Positions 1 to 12,357 of a stretch of DNA of 64,000 nt are shown piece after piece. Source of the DNA: Alisma plantago-aquatica (taxonomy: Eukaryota > Streptophyta > Magnoliopsida > Alismatales > Alismataceae); contig OY856412.1 of NCBI GenBank assembly GCA_963693085.1, positions 1,058,674,244-1,058,738,243 on the forward strand. The letters are read 5' to 3'. The translations under genes and the position numbers were made by a program. The notes under the pieces were generated by a model. That model saw nothing but the letters and a program-made list of their open reading frames with translations. It searched no databases and was not told the origin of the DNA. Numbering within the stretch: the stretch's first letter is position 1; every line of letters begins with the position of its first letter.

Positions 1-2415
1 CTTAAGTACTCATTGGAGGTTTTTTTTGGTTCTCATAGAGAACTAAATTCATCGTACTACATTTTCATGTAAATTGTCTCACAATGATAGTCCCAGGTTA
101 CTTCATGATCTTTATGCCACTATCAATGTCTCGCATAACCCTTGTAGTGTCCTTACTTCGCAAGTGAGAATGATAATTTAATATATTGATTAGGTGATGG
201 TGCATAAAAAGACTCATGCTTCTTTTATACTTCACTTTACTCCACTTGAGTGATAGATGTGTGTAAACTATGCATACCCTTTGCAATCAACTATACAATG
301 CCCTTATCTAGGACAACATCTAGAGCTAGTGTAGAAAAATACCAATTCTATGTAGGGACATTCCTTTTTATATAGGTACAACCCTACGGGAATACAAACT
401 ACTCTAGTTGGAGATATCACCAAAAATTCTCATGGAGACATAATGGGCTACCACAAAGCCAAAGACCACATAACTTCTCCCAATTCACTAGCCACAAGAT
501 CCCACTTATTCATCAAGTTCAAAACATCCATGGGTCCATAGAGCAGGAAGAAAACCTCTTGGCAATACATCTTTTAACATGATCTTCACAAAGATGGTAG
601 ATAAGAATTTAGTGACCTTTGACCAGAATGTTTTGCACATATACAATTGATCTCTTGAATTAATGCTTAAAGAAAACATACTTGTACTACATTGCACCAA
701 AGAGTAAATGGTTAATTGGTGAGTCATCCTAAAAAATGTCCACAACATTTCTTTTCCATGAAAAATTGGAAGTAATAATATTATACTGTGGTGTACAAGT
801 TGATATAGTAAAACAGTCAGCTGATCATGATACTTTGATTACACCTTCTACAACAAGTCTATCCTTCTTCTTATGTTTCCACCCCCACAACTTATGCATA
901 GTCTCTTGAAGATGCATGTGGTGAGCTGGTTAACCTTTCTACAACCAATTCTGTAGGTGGTAGCCATCCTCTTCAACACTCGAGTAGTTATTGTATGTCC
1001 CCATGATGCACTTTTCTAATGCCCTAGGAGGTGCTTAATTTTCCTCTTGTTTGAAGATTTTTACCAAAAAGAAGACATCTTGGAAACCTTGAAGCATGTA
1101 AAGTGAATATATATTTTCTAGACGTGATAGAAAAAATACCAATTTACGCAAAAATTGTAAATGACATGTGCACTTTTAATAGATAATATGTAGTATTATA
1201 CCGCACATCGAATTTATCAATGATGCTAGTTTCAAAACTACTGATTTTTGGTCAATAAGGCTCCTTATCTTTTTCATCTTTTCATTTTTGTAGAAAATAG
1301 TAGAAATGTGCATATGTGGCTTTATGCCAACAAACTCTAAGTCTCCTATAATGTCAAAATCTACACAATATGAAATGCTACTATAGTGACAAAAATATAC
1401 AAAATATAGAGCTGAAAGAAATTCTATACAAAATTTAGGACAATATTAATTCAACACAACAACTTTTCAAAGTATCTCTCCCATAATAAACATGAAACTT
1501 TCATCAATTTCTGAAAAAATAAAGACATGAAAATTTCACAACATACAACCCTCAATGGAAATAACTAAGAACGGACATATCAAAATAAGGGCTCTCAACC
1601 TATCTAACATAGTTTGCCATGTGTCAAAGTAAAAGAGAACCAAAATTAAACTAATATCAAGAACAAAACGAAATCAGTTTTTAGATTATGTGATCAAATG
1701 GGATAATGAATATTTGCCTTAGTCAATAGAAGCATATGTGAATCCCAAAAGATAATACTTATGACCATCTACTGCAAAGCCTCCCAAAACCAACACCTCA
1801 TCAAATGATTTCAAACACAATAGCTACTCCAAAATTAGCAACATAAATAAATCTTGATTCATAACAAACCCAAACACAAATGCAATATGAGAAAAATAAA
1901 ACGTTCATATAACTTAAGATGACACCTAGAAGCAATGACACCCGAACCAACAAGCATGCCTTTATGACATTAGGTTTGAATTCCTATTATGCCATATTAT
2001 CACGAAGATTCATTCATATCACACTCAAGAACAAATGTTATATCCAATATAATCTTAAATAGAATAAATTCAATTATTATGGAATTAATAAATTAAAACA
2101 ATAACAATAGGTGAGGACCTAATATAACACATCATTGTATGAGAGGTAACAATGATAAGAATTGAAGGAAAAATTTTAAAAAGATAGAAGCATCAAAATG
2201 CAGAATCACATCCCTAAATAGTAGTTGTTATCTACTTCTAAGATGAATCCATAGTTTCCTTATCTTGTTGAAAGGATGGATAATGGTGTTTCATCCTTCA
2301 AAATGTTAAAAAGATCATCAAATAAAGACACTCTCTATGTTCCATGAACTAGTGAGATTCTTTGAAATTAGACATCATTAGATTATTTCTCCCATGCACC
2401 ATATTTCACAATCTT
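1..2415. other. AT-rich flank, no recognisable gene
   Basis: I see no convincing coding region, RNA gene or element boundary. The open frames are short (80 codons or fewer) and show no motif I know. It is the left flank of the CACTA element that starts at 2416, and is most likely decayed repeat DNA. Confidence 0.5.
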
Positions 2416-3300
2416 CACTAGTACATTTCTGACGTCTAATGTCACTTTTTTGTCGGTTACAAAGAAAAAATGACACCATAATACAAATAACTTCAGTTCT
2501 AAAGGAAAACCGTCACCATTGGTCAAGTTGTGTTGATTTAGAAAAAACACATGTACCACTTTTACTATAACGTCGATTAGGTTTATGCACAACAGAAGTC
2601 TTTGTTTACCCGCGAAATAAAATTTTTTCAGGGAAAATGTTTGCCTTCATAAAAATTACATTTAGTGTTGGTTTGTGTTAGAACCAACAACACAAAATTC
2701 ACTCCATGTCCGTGTTGGAAAAAATGTTCCCTCCAAATTGCTTCCGAGTTATTGGTTGCTAGGAAGAACTGGCACAGTCCCCTTGATGAGGCCCAATTTA
2801 TTTTGTTTGTAGTAGGGTCTCTATCACCAGTTTTATATACTAAACCAATGTCTAAGTGCTTTTGTGCCTTTTGCCCGTAAAAATATTCCTCCCCCAAATT
2901 CCTTCTGCGTCGTCCATTCATTTAGCAAAACTGACGACTAAGATTACTTGTTGAGATCGATTTTTTTATATTTGGGGATAAGTCTCTATTGTTAGTTTTC
3001 TTAGTATGATCGATGTTTAATTTCTAGCTTAGTCATCAGTGTTAGCTAAGGAAACCAACAACTAAGTCTCCTAACAATGGCCAACCTTTTTTCTGAGCTT
3101 AGGGTTTTTGTCGTCAGTTTATGATTTGAAAACTGACAAATAAGTCACCTACAAGGTTGTGTTGGTCCGTATGTCTGTGTTAGCAAAACCATTTTATGTG
3201 TCTATGTTATTTTTTAACCAACGATTAAGTTCTTAGGTCTTGGTTTTGTATGACAATCGGTAACTAAGTTCACTTAATAGCACCCACAAAATTTCTTTCC
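2416..3300 (+). repeat. 5' subterminal repeat block of CACTA copy 1
   Basis: After the TIR come many dispersed short motifs such as GTCGGTTAC, GTCAGTTTT, CTGACGAC and ACCAACGATTAAG, in both orientations. Such blocks are the usual binding sites for the TNPA-type protein of CACTA elements. The matching block in copy 2 is at about 48520-49363. Confidence 0.7.
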
Positions 3301-3716
3301 CCCACTCTCTTTTTCATTGCTCCCTCCATATCTAGCTTTGGCAATTTAGGATCTGCTGCTCCTGTGCTCCAGTGCTCCGTTGCTCCTATGCCCCGATTGT
3401 GCTCGCCTGTCCATGGTTTGCTCACTGCCACAACCACTACTGGATCTTGCCATCACTGACTTACTTCCGTGGTCACTTTTGGAGCTATCCATCAAGTGAG
3501 CTTGTTGTCACTGCCGCCTGAGGACCTATTGTGCTCTCCACCACTGCTGCCGCCGCTACTGTTACTAGACATTACTATTGTTGCTTCTTACCATCAAAGG
3601 GGGTACCGCCATCACTGGGGCTAGCCACCGCCAGAGCTTCTTCTTGGATTTTGAAATTGCCAACTGCCTGGACACTACTTGAGCTCTCTGCCTCTACTTC
3701 CCCTGCTACTAGGTAA
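3300..3716 (+). other. GC-rich leader exon of CACTA copy 1 (putative)
   Basis: This GC-rich stretch is sharply different from the AT-rich surroundings. It contains a short open frame (3531-3716) of low-complexity Ala/Ser/Thr composition and ends in CTAG/GTAAGA, a good splice donor at 3713. A good acceptor (ATCATAG) sits at 4826-4833, two bases before the transposase ATG. I infer a 5' leader exon plus a ~1.1 kb leader intron. Copy 2 has a similar GC-rich stretch at 48140-48510. The encoded peptide resembles nothing I know and may not be made. Capture of a host gene fragment is possible but unproven. Confidence 0.45.
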
Positions 3717-4667
3717 GAGAGATGACTAGGTGTTAACTGCTTGATCTCATTGTACCCTATTAATGACTATTGTACCTATTAATGCATTAATTTTTTTTTT
3801 ATCTCATTGTACCCTATTAATGAATATCCTATTTGAAAACGACTAAAAATGACTTAATATGACAATGTTGATGCCTAAGTCATTGATCTTGCTCAAATCT
3901 TTTGATTTCTCCCTTTATATCACTGCTGAAAATCCCAGATCTTAAGAGAATGTTTCACCCTAGGTCATGAATAATTTATGTGTAATGATTTTCTTGATGA
4001 TGAACATGCACGTACATTGGATGCTGAAATCAATGTTATATAATATGCTACCTAGACTAGGATATGATTAAGATTACAAAATGTTGCTATTGTAAATCAA
4101 CTCATACATTGTTTGTAATCTTAGGATCTCTTTGAGGTACACTTTTCAAAGATCTAGTCAAGAATATCAAATCAAGGTGCCTGATCTAGTTCTCTTAATT
4201 AATACCAATGTTTGATTTCTCTCTTGATTCACTAATATAAATGAAAAAAATGAATTAGATTAAATGATTTTACATAAAAACTAGGGTATGAATGATGAAA
4301 CTAGGATGACAGGTATAGGAATGCCAACATACATGTATTTTAAAGGCCTAGAAACCCATCTAAGATTTACTCATTAGGAGTAAATCTTCGATAATCCCCA
4401 ATTTAGGATTGTTCTTAAACACTTAATCTCACTTAGGATGTAAGTGTATAGTGTATATTCAATTTTCAAGATGTTTTGTTAGAAATTCCTCAGTTGTTCT
4501 CTAAGTACATATGTTGGTGGACATTTTCCTATCTACATATCGGTGTACTTGTAGATCTGTGGGGAAATGCTGCCAAAATTTTCTTGAAAACCAAATACAC
4601 AATGTACACTTACTAGTGAGACTAGGTTTTCAAGAATGGGATAGATGATACATACATTCATTACTAA

Positions 4668-4812
4668 ACCCTAAACCCTAATATGTAAACCATAACCCTA
4701 ATTTGTAAACCCTAAACCTTAATCTATAAACCCTTATCTCTAAATCTAAAATAATAAACCCTAATCTATCTGTAAATCCTTAACCTAATATGTAAACCCT
4801 AAACCCTAATAC
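4668..4812 (+). repeat. Telomere-like CCCTAAA degenerate tract in CACTA copy 1
   Basis: About 145 bp of imperfect AACCCTAA / AAACCCTAA units, interspersed with ATATGTA and ATTTGTA spacers, lies in the putative leader intron just before the transposase start. The same tract, reverse-complemented, occurs at the equivalent place in copy 2 (37634-37772). It is therefore part of the element family, not a chromosome end. Confidence 0.8.
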
Positions 4813-4834
4813 TTGTTTTCTCTTTGATCATAGA

Positions 4835-7800
4835 ATGGATAGATCATGGATTACCATTTCAAATTGCTAAACCTCAAAGTTTATTACTGGTCTTGACCAG
4901 TTTATAAGATTTACGGAGGAACATAGGAAACAATATGGAGATAGGTTCTACTATCCATGTAGGCATTGCAGTAACAACTTGAAAGTCAACACTCTTGACA
5001 AAATAAAAAGTCATGTCATGTGCAACGGGATTATACAAGGATATACATAATGGTTTTGGCATGGAGAGAATCCAATGGTGAGATCAATAGATTTCGATAA
5101 TAGTACTTGTGTTGAAGAAGAGATTTTCACCGACGATGTAGATGTGAATGAACTAATTTCGATTGACATGGTTGATGTGATGCTATATAGTTGTGGGGTA
5201 GAGCACACCGATCCACCTTCCTTATTTAGAAACATTATGCATGATGCTGAGGGACTATTATAATTAGGTTGTACTAAGTTTACAAAGCTAATCATTGTGT
5301 TGATATGGTATACTCTGAAGGCTAACAACAAATGTAGTGACAAAAGCTTCACGTCGTTGTTGTCTATGTTGAATGAAATTCATCCTGAAGGCAACAAACT
5401 TCCAATTCAACATCCAAATTAAAGAAAATGTTGTGCCTAATAGGAATGAATGCTAAGAAGATACACGCATGCCCGAATGACTATGTGTTATTTCAAAAGG
5501 ACTATGTCAATTTGAAAGATTGTCCAAAATGTGGGCGTCACGGTACAAAATGACGACTTTGGAGAAGTCTAAAATTGGCTCTCCTGCCAAGGTGATGTGG
5601 TATATACCTATAATACCACAGTTTCAATGCTTGTTTGCCAATCCCATGATTGCAAAGAATTTATGGTGGCATGTAGAGGTAAAGAAAAATAATGATGGGA
5701 TCCTACGACATGCGTTTGATTCCCCTAAGTGGAAGAAGATTGATTTATTATGCCTTGAATTTGGTAAAGAAGTCAAGAATCTAAGACTTGGACTTTGTAC
5801 CGATGGGATGAATCCATATGGCACATTGAGCCGACAAAATAACACTTGGCCTGTTATGATTGTTATATACAATCTTCCTTCCTGGTTGTGTATGAAAAGT
5901 AAGTATGTCATGCTGTCATTGTTGATATCAGACCCTAAAATACCTAGAAATGATATCGATTTTTATCTTGAACCTATGATTGATGACCTACAAAAACTCT
6001 AGAGGGAAGGTGTCATGACCTATGATGCTTCTTGTAGAGAGACATTTCATTTGCATACTATGTTGTTTTGCACTATTAATGACTTTTCAGCATATGGAAA
6101 TTTGTCTGGATAAAGTGTAGAAGGATCCAAAGAATGCCCTATATGTGAAGAGAACACTGATTCAATATGACTAAAATATGATGACAAGACTGTATATCTT
6201 TGTCATTGAAGGTTTCTTCCAAAAGCTCATCCTTATCGAAGGTTTCATAAATCGTTCAATAGATCGAATGAGGAGCGGAGTTCCCCTAAACCTATATCAG
6301 GGGAGGTTATTTATGAAAGAGTAAAAGACTTTGTCAATGCATTCAATAAGATATCACAATGTACCATTCTCACATAGAGTGACAAATCTTTAATAAATAA
6401 GAGGTCAATATTCTGAGATCTTCGTTATTGGAGTTATTTGGCAGTTAGGCATTGTATCAATGTCATGCATGTTGAGAAAAATGTTTGTGATTGCATCATT
6501 GATACTCTTTTGAATATACCATGTAAGACTAAAGATGGCATCAAATCCATAATGGACCTACACGAAATGGAAATAAGGAAAAAATTAACAAAAGTAGTTA
6601 GCAGTGATCGAAAAACTTATTCACCTCCTTCTTGTTACACATTGTCTAGAAAGGAGAAGAAAACTTTTTGTGAGTGTTTGCTTAATGTTAAGGTACCAGA
6701 AGGATACTCTTCCTATATCTGTAGACTGGTATCAATGAATGATCTGAAGTGGATAGGTCTTAAATTTCATGATTGTCACACTCTAATGCAACAAATATTG
6801 CTCATGGAAATTCGATCTATACTGCCAAAATATGTAAGGTTTGCAATCACCAAACTTTGTTTCTTCTTCAACACTCTATGCAACAAAGTTATTGATCTTG
6901 AGAATCTTGATAAGTTGCAAAGAGAAGTGGTTGCTACCCTATTCTATATTGATATGTATTTTCCTCCTTCATTCTTTGATATCATGGTACATCTTTTTGT
7001 CCATTTGAATAGGGAAGTGAAGATGTTGGGACCAATTTTCTTGCATTGGATGTATCCTTTTGAATGGTACATGAGTGATTTTAAAGGTGATGTTTGAAAC
7101 TGCTATCGGCATGAAGGGAGTATCATTGAGGGTTATGTGGCCCAGGAGGTTATGGGCTTTTGCAATGGCTTGCTGAGTTGTATTGAAGCTCCTATAAATG
7201 ACAAGAATATTGAGAACTATTCTAGCAAAGGGATTTTAGGAGCACATGTGAAAGTAATCAGTTGTAAGATGTGGAAACGAGTTCACTTTTATATTTTACA
7301 CAACATCGATGAAGTGAGTGTTTATATCACCGAAAATACCAATATCAAGAAAAATATCCTCGAGCCAATTCAATGTGGCTTGCTAGAGAGCATAACATGA
7401 CATTTATTAGGTGGTTTGAAGATAAAGTCTTACGTCAACTATCTCAAACACCAAATAATGTTGCTAAAAATATCAAATACCTTTCCTTTAAACCAAAAAT
7501 AAATATTATGTCTTATGAAGGGCTTGACATAAATGGATTTTCATATTACACAAAGCGTCAAGATGATAAGAGCGTCATCTAAAACAGTGGGGTCACCCTT
7601 CGAGCATCTTCATTGTTTTTTTCTAGTGCGAAAGTTAAGAGTATACGTGAAGCTAAATGTCATATTACAGTGTCATTGAAGACATATGGGATTTCGACTA
7701 TGTAGATTTCATAATTTTGGTCTTTAAGTGTAATTGGGTTGATAACACCAAAGGAATTGCAGTGGATGAATTGGGTTTCACATTAGTAATTTTAAAAAGA

Positions 7801-8038
7801 TTGGCAAGAAGGGTGCACCATTCATAATGCATCACATGCAAAATAGGTATTTTATATCGATGATCTTGTACATGAAAAATAGTAGGCTATTTTCATGGTA
7901 AAAGATAGCTTGCTGAAGATCATATAGATGAAGAAGAGTACTATGACAACTATGATAACTCCAGTCCATTCTCTGTTGGCTTGCCAACACCAAATATTGA
8001 AACTGATGTTGACTTGTATGTGTGTCAAGATCACACAT
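4835..8038 (+). pseudogene. CACTA TNP2-type transposase, decayed
   Basis: The product would be the DDE-type transposase that cuts the element ends. The start at 4835 gives MDRSWI, the usual TNP2 amino terminus, with a splice acceptor just upstream. Landmarks follow in the right order: FITGLDQFIRF and KIKSHVMC (transposase-associated domain, 4880-5040), CPKCG-like and SRYK (5520-5550), LGLCTDGMNP (about 5786-5818), NDIDFYLEPMIDDL (about 5950-5995), HCINVMHVEKNVCD (6448-6490), the DUF4218 region with PPSFFDIMVHL and HWMYPFEWYM (6960-7075), then DUF4216 (about 7650-7800). The Asp, Asp and Glu expected in the catalytic core are visible. It is broken by TAA at 4868-4870, TAA at 5048-5050, and later frameshifts and stops (for example near 6001, 6110 and 7097). 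Copy 2 has the same span, 3.2 kb, with different breaks. Confidence 0.88.
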
Positions 8039-8374
8039 GAGGGAATCTTAATTGATAAAAGATCTCAATATTAGAGGCATGCTTTTATTTTTTTAAATGT
8101 TAGATGTGCATTTTACAATCTTATATTTCATTGTTTGACTATTTTTTATATGACATTTTTTCATATGGCGTATAACCATGAGTATGATGATCGTGATGAT
8201 GATTACCATGAGGATGAGAAGCATCACGATGTGCACCTTCACACTAGTGTAACTCGTGTATTGTTTTATTATAGATATGTGCACTTTACAATATGTCTAT
8301 GTTGTTGTATTTTTGTATTGTTTTATCACATTTATAAGTTATATCTTTTTATGACTTGTATGTGTTTTTTTTTT

Positions 8375-11220
8375 CAATTTTTGGTTGAGGATGTAGGCCC
8401 TGAGGATCTTGTTCAACTTGATGAGCAACATCGTAAGTGTGCAAAAATAAGGGGCATCACCATGATGAACAAGTTGATACAACAAAGGGGTAATAGACCG
8501 AAGTTGGTCATTGAGTTTGATCATGTAGGGAATCCTTTTGGAAAGAACTGCAACTCGTTTGTGGCATATCTAGGGGTTCTTACTCATAGAAATTATAGTG
8601 TAGCAGTAGAATCTTGGTATAAATTGATAAAAGCAAGAAAGACTTCATATGAAAGAACTATGTGTGAGATATTTTCATTTGTAATTCTATTTATAAAGCT
8701 ATTTACAATTCTATTTTAAAAAATATTGCATTAAGTATATGAACTTTTACAGAGAATATAAAACTTGGATGAAAAACTGCATCGTAAAAAGGTGATGCAA
8801 TGTTGTGGGAGGGTACTGAGAAATTATAGGACAACTTTGACAACACTATACATACATAGAAGAGGAAGATGTCAGCCAATGAGCAATGGATCTATCTTGA
8901 CCCAGAGGCATGTGAGGTGTTTGTTGCTATGAAAAATACCCATGAATTCAAGGTATTAAGCCTCACTCCCCATTATGAATAAATTCTTATAAGTTCATTA
9001 TTTTCCTTGACCTTGATTGTTATGTTTTTCTTACCAATTAATATTGACGATTATTACTAATTGTCCTGTAAGTGATGCTCATAGAGAAAGACGTGCAAAG
9101 AATGTGCACAACCACATGGTGGGTCCAACTGGATATGCACATATTTGCCAAAAGCTATTGCAGGCGTCTTCTTCTCAATGACCTACTCCTGGGACTACTG
9201 AGTCCTCTACTACTACTAAACCTCTACTTCGCCATGATCTATGGATAGCTGGGATGCAAAAAAAAATATGGAGATGTACCCAACCCCACAACTATTGAGG
9301 CGGTTGCAAAATGGTAAAATTTGACTCTCAGAGCAATTAGTATTGATAATTGTTATGTTTTACTTACCAATTACTATTGATGATGATTAGTGGGAGCTCT
9401 ACAAGCAAAGAAAACCAGGCAAGTTCATCCCTAAGGGCACAGTGGATGAATTGATAGTTACTCTAGATAACCCAAAGCATCCTGGGGTGTGTTAGGATTG
9501 CATGCATTGGTGTCGGTATAAGAGCATTCTTTGGGCTATTAGAGCATAAGCGCAAATATGTACAGAAAGAGGGGTTATCAAAAGAGGGTATATAAGAGTT
9601 AATTGCAAAGGGAATTTAGGAAGAAATGAGCTAGTATCATGCTTCTCAATCATCTCCTCAGACAATACCTATGCCGCCCACTCTTCATATGAGGTGGACC
9701 CTCCTACGACTGAGGTGGTTGGGAGTAATCATGTGGACCAATCACCTAGAATGTCCGTTGTAAGTATATTTGTGACATAGTAATCTATCATAGTGATTTG
9801 TATAATATATATATATAACACTATGCAAATTTGTAAGGGTTGTGCTCATGCCATCTTAAATTACAAGAACATGTTGTTGTGGGTGCGACATACCCACACC
9901 TTGAAGGTGACATGATTCATGGTGTACCATTTCCCGCCGATGCAGTTCGTGTGACATTGAACCTTGTCTACGCCCTTGGAAGCAGAATGCACTACAATAT
10001 GAGCACCCTAAGTACGACACGATAGGTGATGTAGAAGGAAGCATGGTCGCGTGGCCCAAAGCTGGAGTTATCTATATTGATGCATGGTAAATTTACATTG
10101 TGTTTGTATCTTTATTTACATGACACCATTGATATAAGATTATATATGTGCAAGACATAGCACCTAAGAAACCCCTTACAATTCATCTTCCACCTCCACC
10201 TCCTCCTCAATTACCTGGTTGTCTTGCAAAGAACTTATTTGAATCGATAGGTCCTTAGTGCACGGGTATGACACTATGGATAGGAGAACATGAAGAAGGG
10301 TCGTCTATATGGTTTCTATTAAGGAGGATGTTGTAGGTCAACCTCATGATACTAGTATATTTCTACAAGATGTTTTGGAGTTGTTTGGTTATGCATTGCT
10401 GAATATATCTGTGATAGAACTTTGGATATGGTGAGATTTAATATAGCTATATAACTCATTTTATATATGTCGATCTGTTTTCTTATGTATTAATGCATAC
10501 ATGATATATGTTTTGCATCCAGTTACATAGGGTCCGTACAAAGTTTTCACTGCCCCATGTGGCATTTCTAGTTCCATCCTTGATTAGCCGTGCAATTAAA
10601 GACCCTATATTTGTTATCCAATAGTGCTCTATTGCATTTAAATATTTCGTTAAAAAGAAAAAGAGTGTGATATTATCTCTATACAATGTTGAGTAAGTTT
10701 ACTTACACTACTTATAATTTTGACTGAATAAATTACATTTCATTGTGGATTTTAAGTTATATTGTGTTTGCCTTTTTATGAATTAGGAATAAATATTGGG
10801 TGTTATTGGTTATTGTCCCCGTGACGCTAATTATGTATAATCTAGATCCTAAGGGTGACAAAATAAATAGTGGGGGACACGATTTAAAAAAGGCATTATT
10901 CACGTGAGTTAGTTTTTATATTTATATCCGTTAACATATATATTACATGACTCTTTACTAATGCAATTCAATGTGTTACATTAATATATAGGGCTATAAA
11001 ATAATTCAAAAAAGCTGTATGAAAGATGGACAAGAAAATTAAAGCAATAGTTTGCGAGAATGTTGAGGTAGTTTTCTGACTCCAATGCATATTTATGCCA
11101 ACTATGCTTACTTTTATTTATTAACATTTTGTATGTTGATATTTATAGTGTTTTATACAAGACAACGATTGGGCATGCATATACTACGTGATGTGGTATA
11201 TGGACATAATTTTTAGATAT
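8375..11220 (+). pseudogene. CACTA second gene with Ulp1-like (C48) protease domain, decayed
   Basis: Exon-like blocks separated by AT-rich stretches encode the second CACTA protein. Visible blocks are PKLVIEFDHVGNPFG and FVAYLGVL (8500-8580), MSANEQWIYLDPEACEVF (8870-8925), HMVGPTGYAHICQKLL (9110-9160), a block with DTIGDVEGSMVAWPKAGV (10010-10065), a proline-rich stretch (10180-10215), then a Ulp1/C48 cysteine-protease fold: YWVLLVI with a downstream YNLDPKGD (10790-10860), and QDNDWACIYYVMWYMD (11158-11206). The catalytic Asp, Gln and Cys (TGC 11176-11178) are there, but the His expected before Trp in the first block is Tyr. Frames change between blocks and stops occur, so I call it a pseudogene with introns. 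Exon borders are approximate. Confidence 0.75.
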
Positions 11221-11249
11221 GGGGCACTAGATATCGAGTGGATACACAA

Positions 11250-11274
11250 TTATATATATATATATATATATATA
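11250..11274. repeat. (TA)n microsatellite
   Basis: About 25 bp of alternating TA in CACTA copy 1, directly after the Ulp1-like block. Confidence 0.9.
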
Positions 11275-11829
11275 TCTTTGTAGGTGTTTAAAACAAAAGA
11301 CTTCAATACACTAGAAAAGCTAGAAGACATATAAATGCCCTATACGATAGAACAACTAGATGAGATATGAGAACAATGGGCACAAACCTTTGAAAAGGAA
11401 GTGAACTTTGAATTTGATTGGGATAAGGAATGACTTTTCTAAAGTTTGATGCCATTATATATGTGTGTGTGGTGCTTATGACTTCTTGCAACTTTAAATT
11501 TGATGTGAGTAAATTATTGGTGCATATGTGAATGATGATCTATATACATGTGCGTGAATGTGAAAAATGAATGAATGAATTATGTGTGAATGAATGAATT
11601 GTGTTTCTACATGTCATGAGAATGGAATTGGTGTATATGTAAGTGAAGTATCATTGTGATGAAATAGAATTGGAGAATGAATAGAATTATATGCATATTA
11701 AGTTTGTTATTACAAGTTTGGTGGCCTGTTATTAAGCTGAACTCACATGATGTTGTTAACATGCAGTCCATAACTCCAATTCTAAACTAAAAGTTCTACA
11801 TCTTGCTGTAGTCGGTCTGCTGGTCTGTA

Positions 11830-12357
11830 GGCCTACTATTTTAAAAAAAACTTAGTCGTCAGTTGTAATAAAAACTGACACTATAAGCATGAGTCGTCAG
11901 TTTTGATAACATAACCGACATTAAAGGACAAAACCAAAATGATCATGTTGGACAACACGACTGTTTTGGGTAGCATGTCATAATTGTCGATTTTGTTTAT
12001 TTAACCGTCATTGTACATCATAATCATCGGTTGTATGGGCTAAAATCAAATCCAAAAATGCTAGATAGGTATCAGTTGCTAACAAACTGACAACACATGG
12101 TCCTTTACCAGTTACAAATGTGACCTGATATGGCTCTTACAACGTCAATTTTGTAAGAAAAATGATGTCTGAGACTCCTATCTATGTCAGTTTCTTTATC
12201 CACACAACCAAGGCTGGATCTCTATTGTCAGTTTTTTCGTCCTCAAATAACTGACCTCTTAGATCTATGGTTGTATGTTCTCCCTCTTGAGTGTCAATCT
12301 ATAATTGACATTATAGGGTTGTTTAAACCGACGCTAGAGATAGTTTTTGTACTAGTG
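11830..12357 (+). repeat. 3' subterminal repeat block and terminal inverted repeat of CACTA copy 1
   Basis: Repeated motifs of the type GTCGTCAGTT, AACTGACA, ACCGACAT and GTCGGTT, in both orientations, run into the terminal GTACTAGTG. The motifs match those of the 5' block and of copy 2. Confidence 0.75.

Larger units (their letters stand above)
2416..12357 (+). mobile_element. CACTA (En/Spm-type) DNA transposon, copy 1
   Basis: A 9.9 kb class II element. It starts CACTAGTACATTTCTGAC at 2416 and ends TTTTTGTACTAGTG at 12357, so the terminal inverted repeat begins CACTAGTACA. The 3 bp flanks (CTT and ATT) match at only two of three bases, so the target duplication is imperfect. Inside, in order, are a subterminal repeat block, a GC-rich leader, a telomere-like tract, a TNP2-type transposase, a second gene with a Ulp1-like protease domain, and a 3' subterminal repeat block. 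Both genes are broken, so the copy cannot supply its own transposase. A close relative lies on the other strand at 28648-49363. Confidence 0.9.

Noticed and set aside
506..748. Minus-strand 80-codon frame and neighbouring frame at 98-286
   Set aside because: No motif recognised and no continuing frame. I could not tie it to any family.
4668..4812. Telomere or subtelomere boundary
   Set aside because: Short, degenerate, and present at the same internal site in both CACTA copies. It is a family feature.
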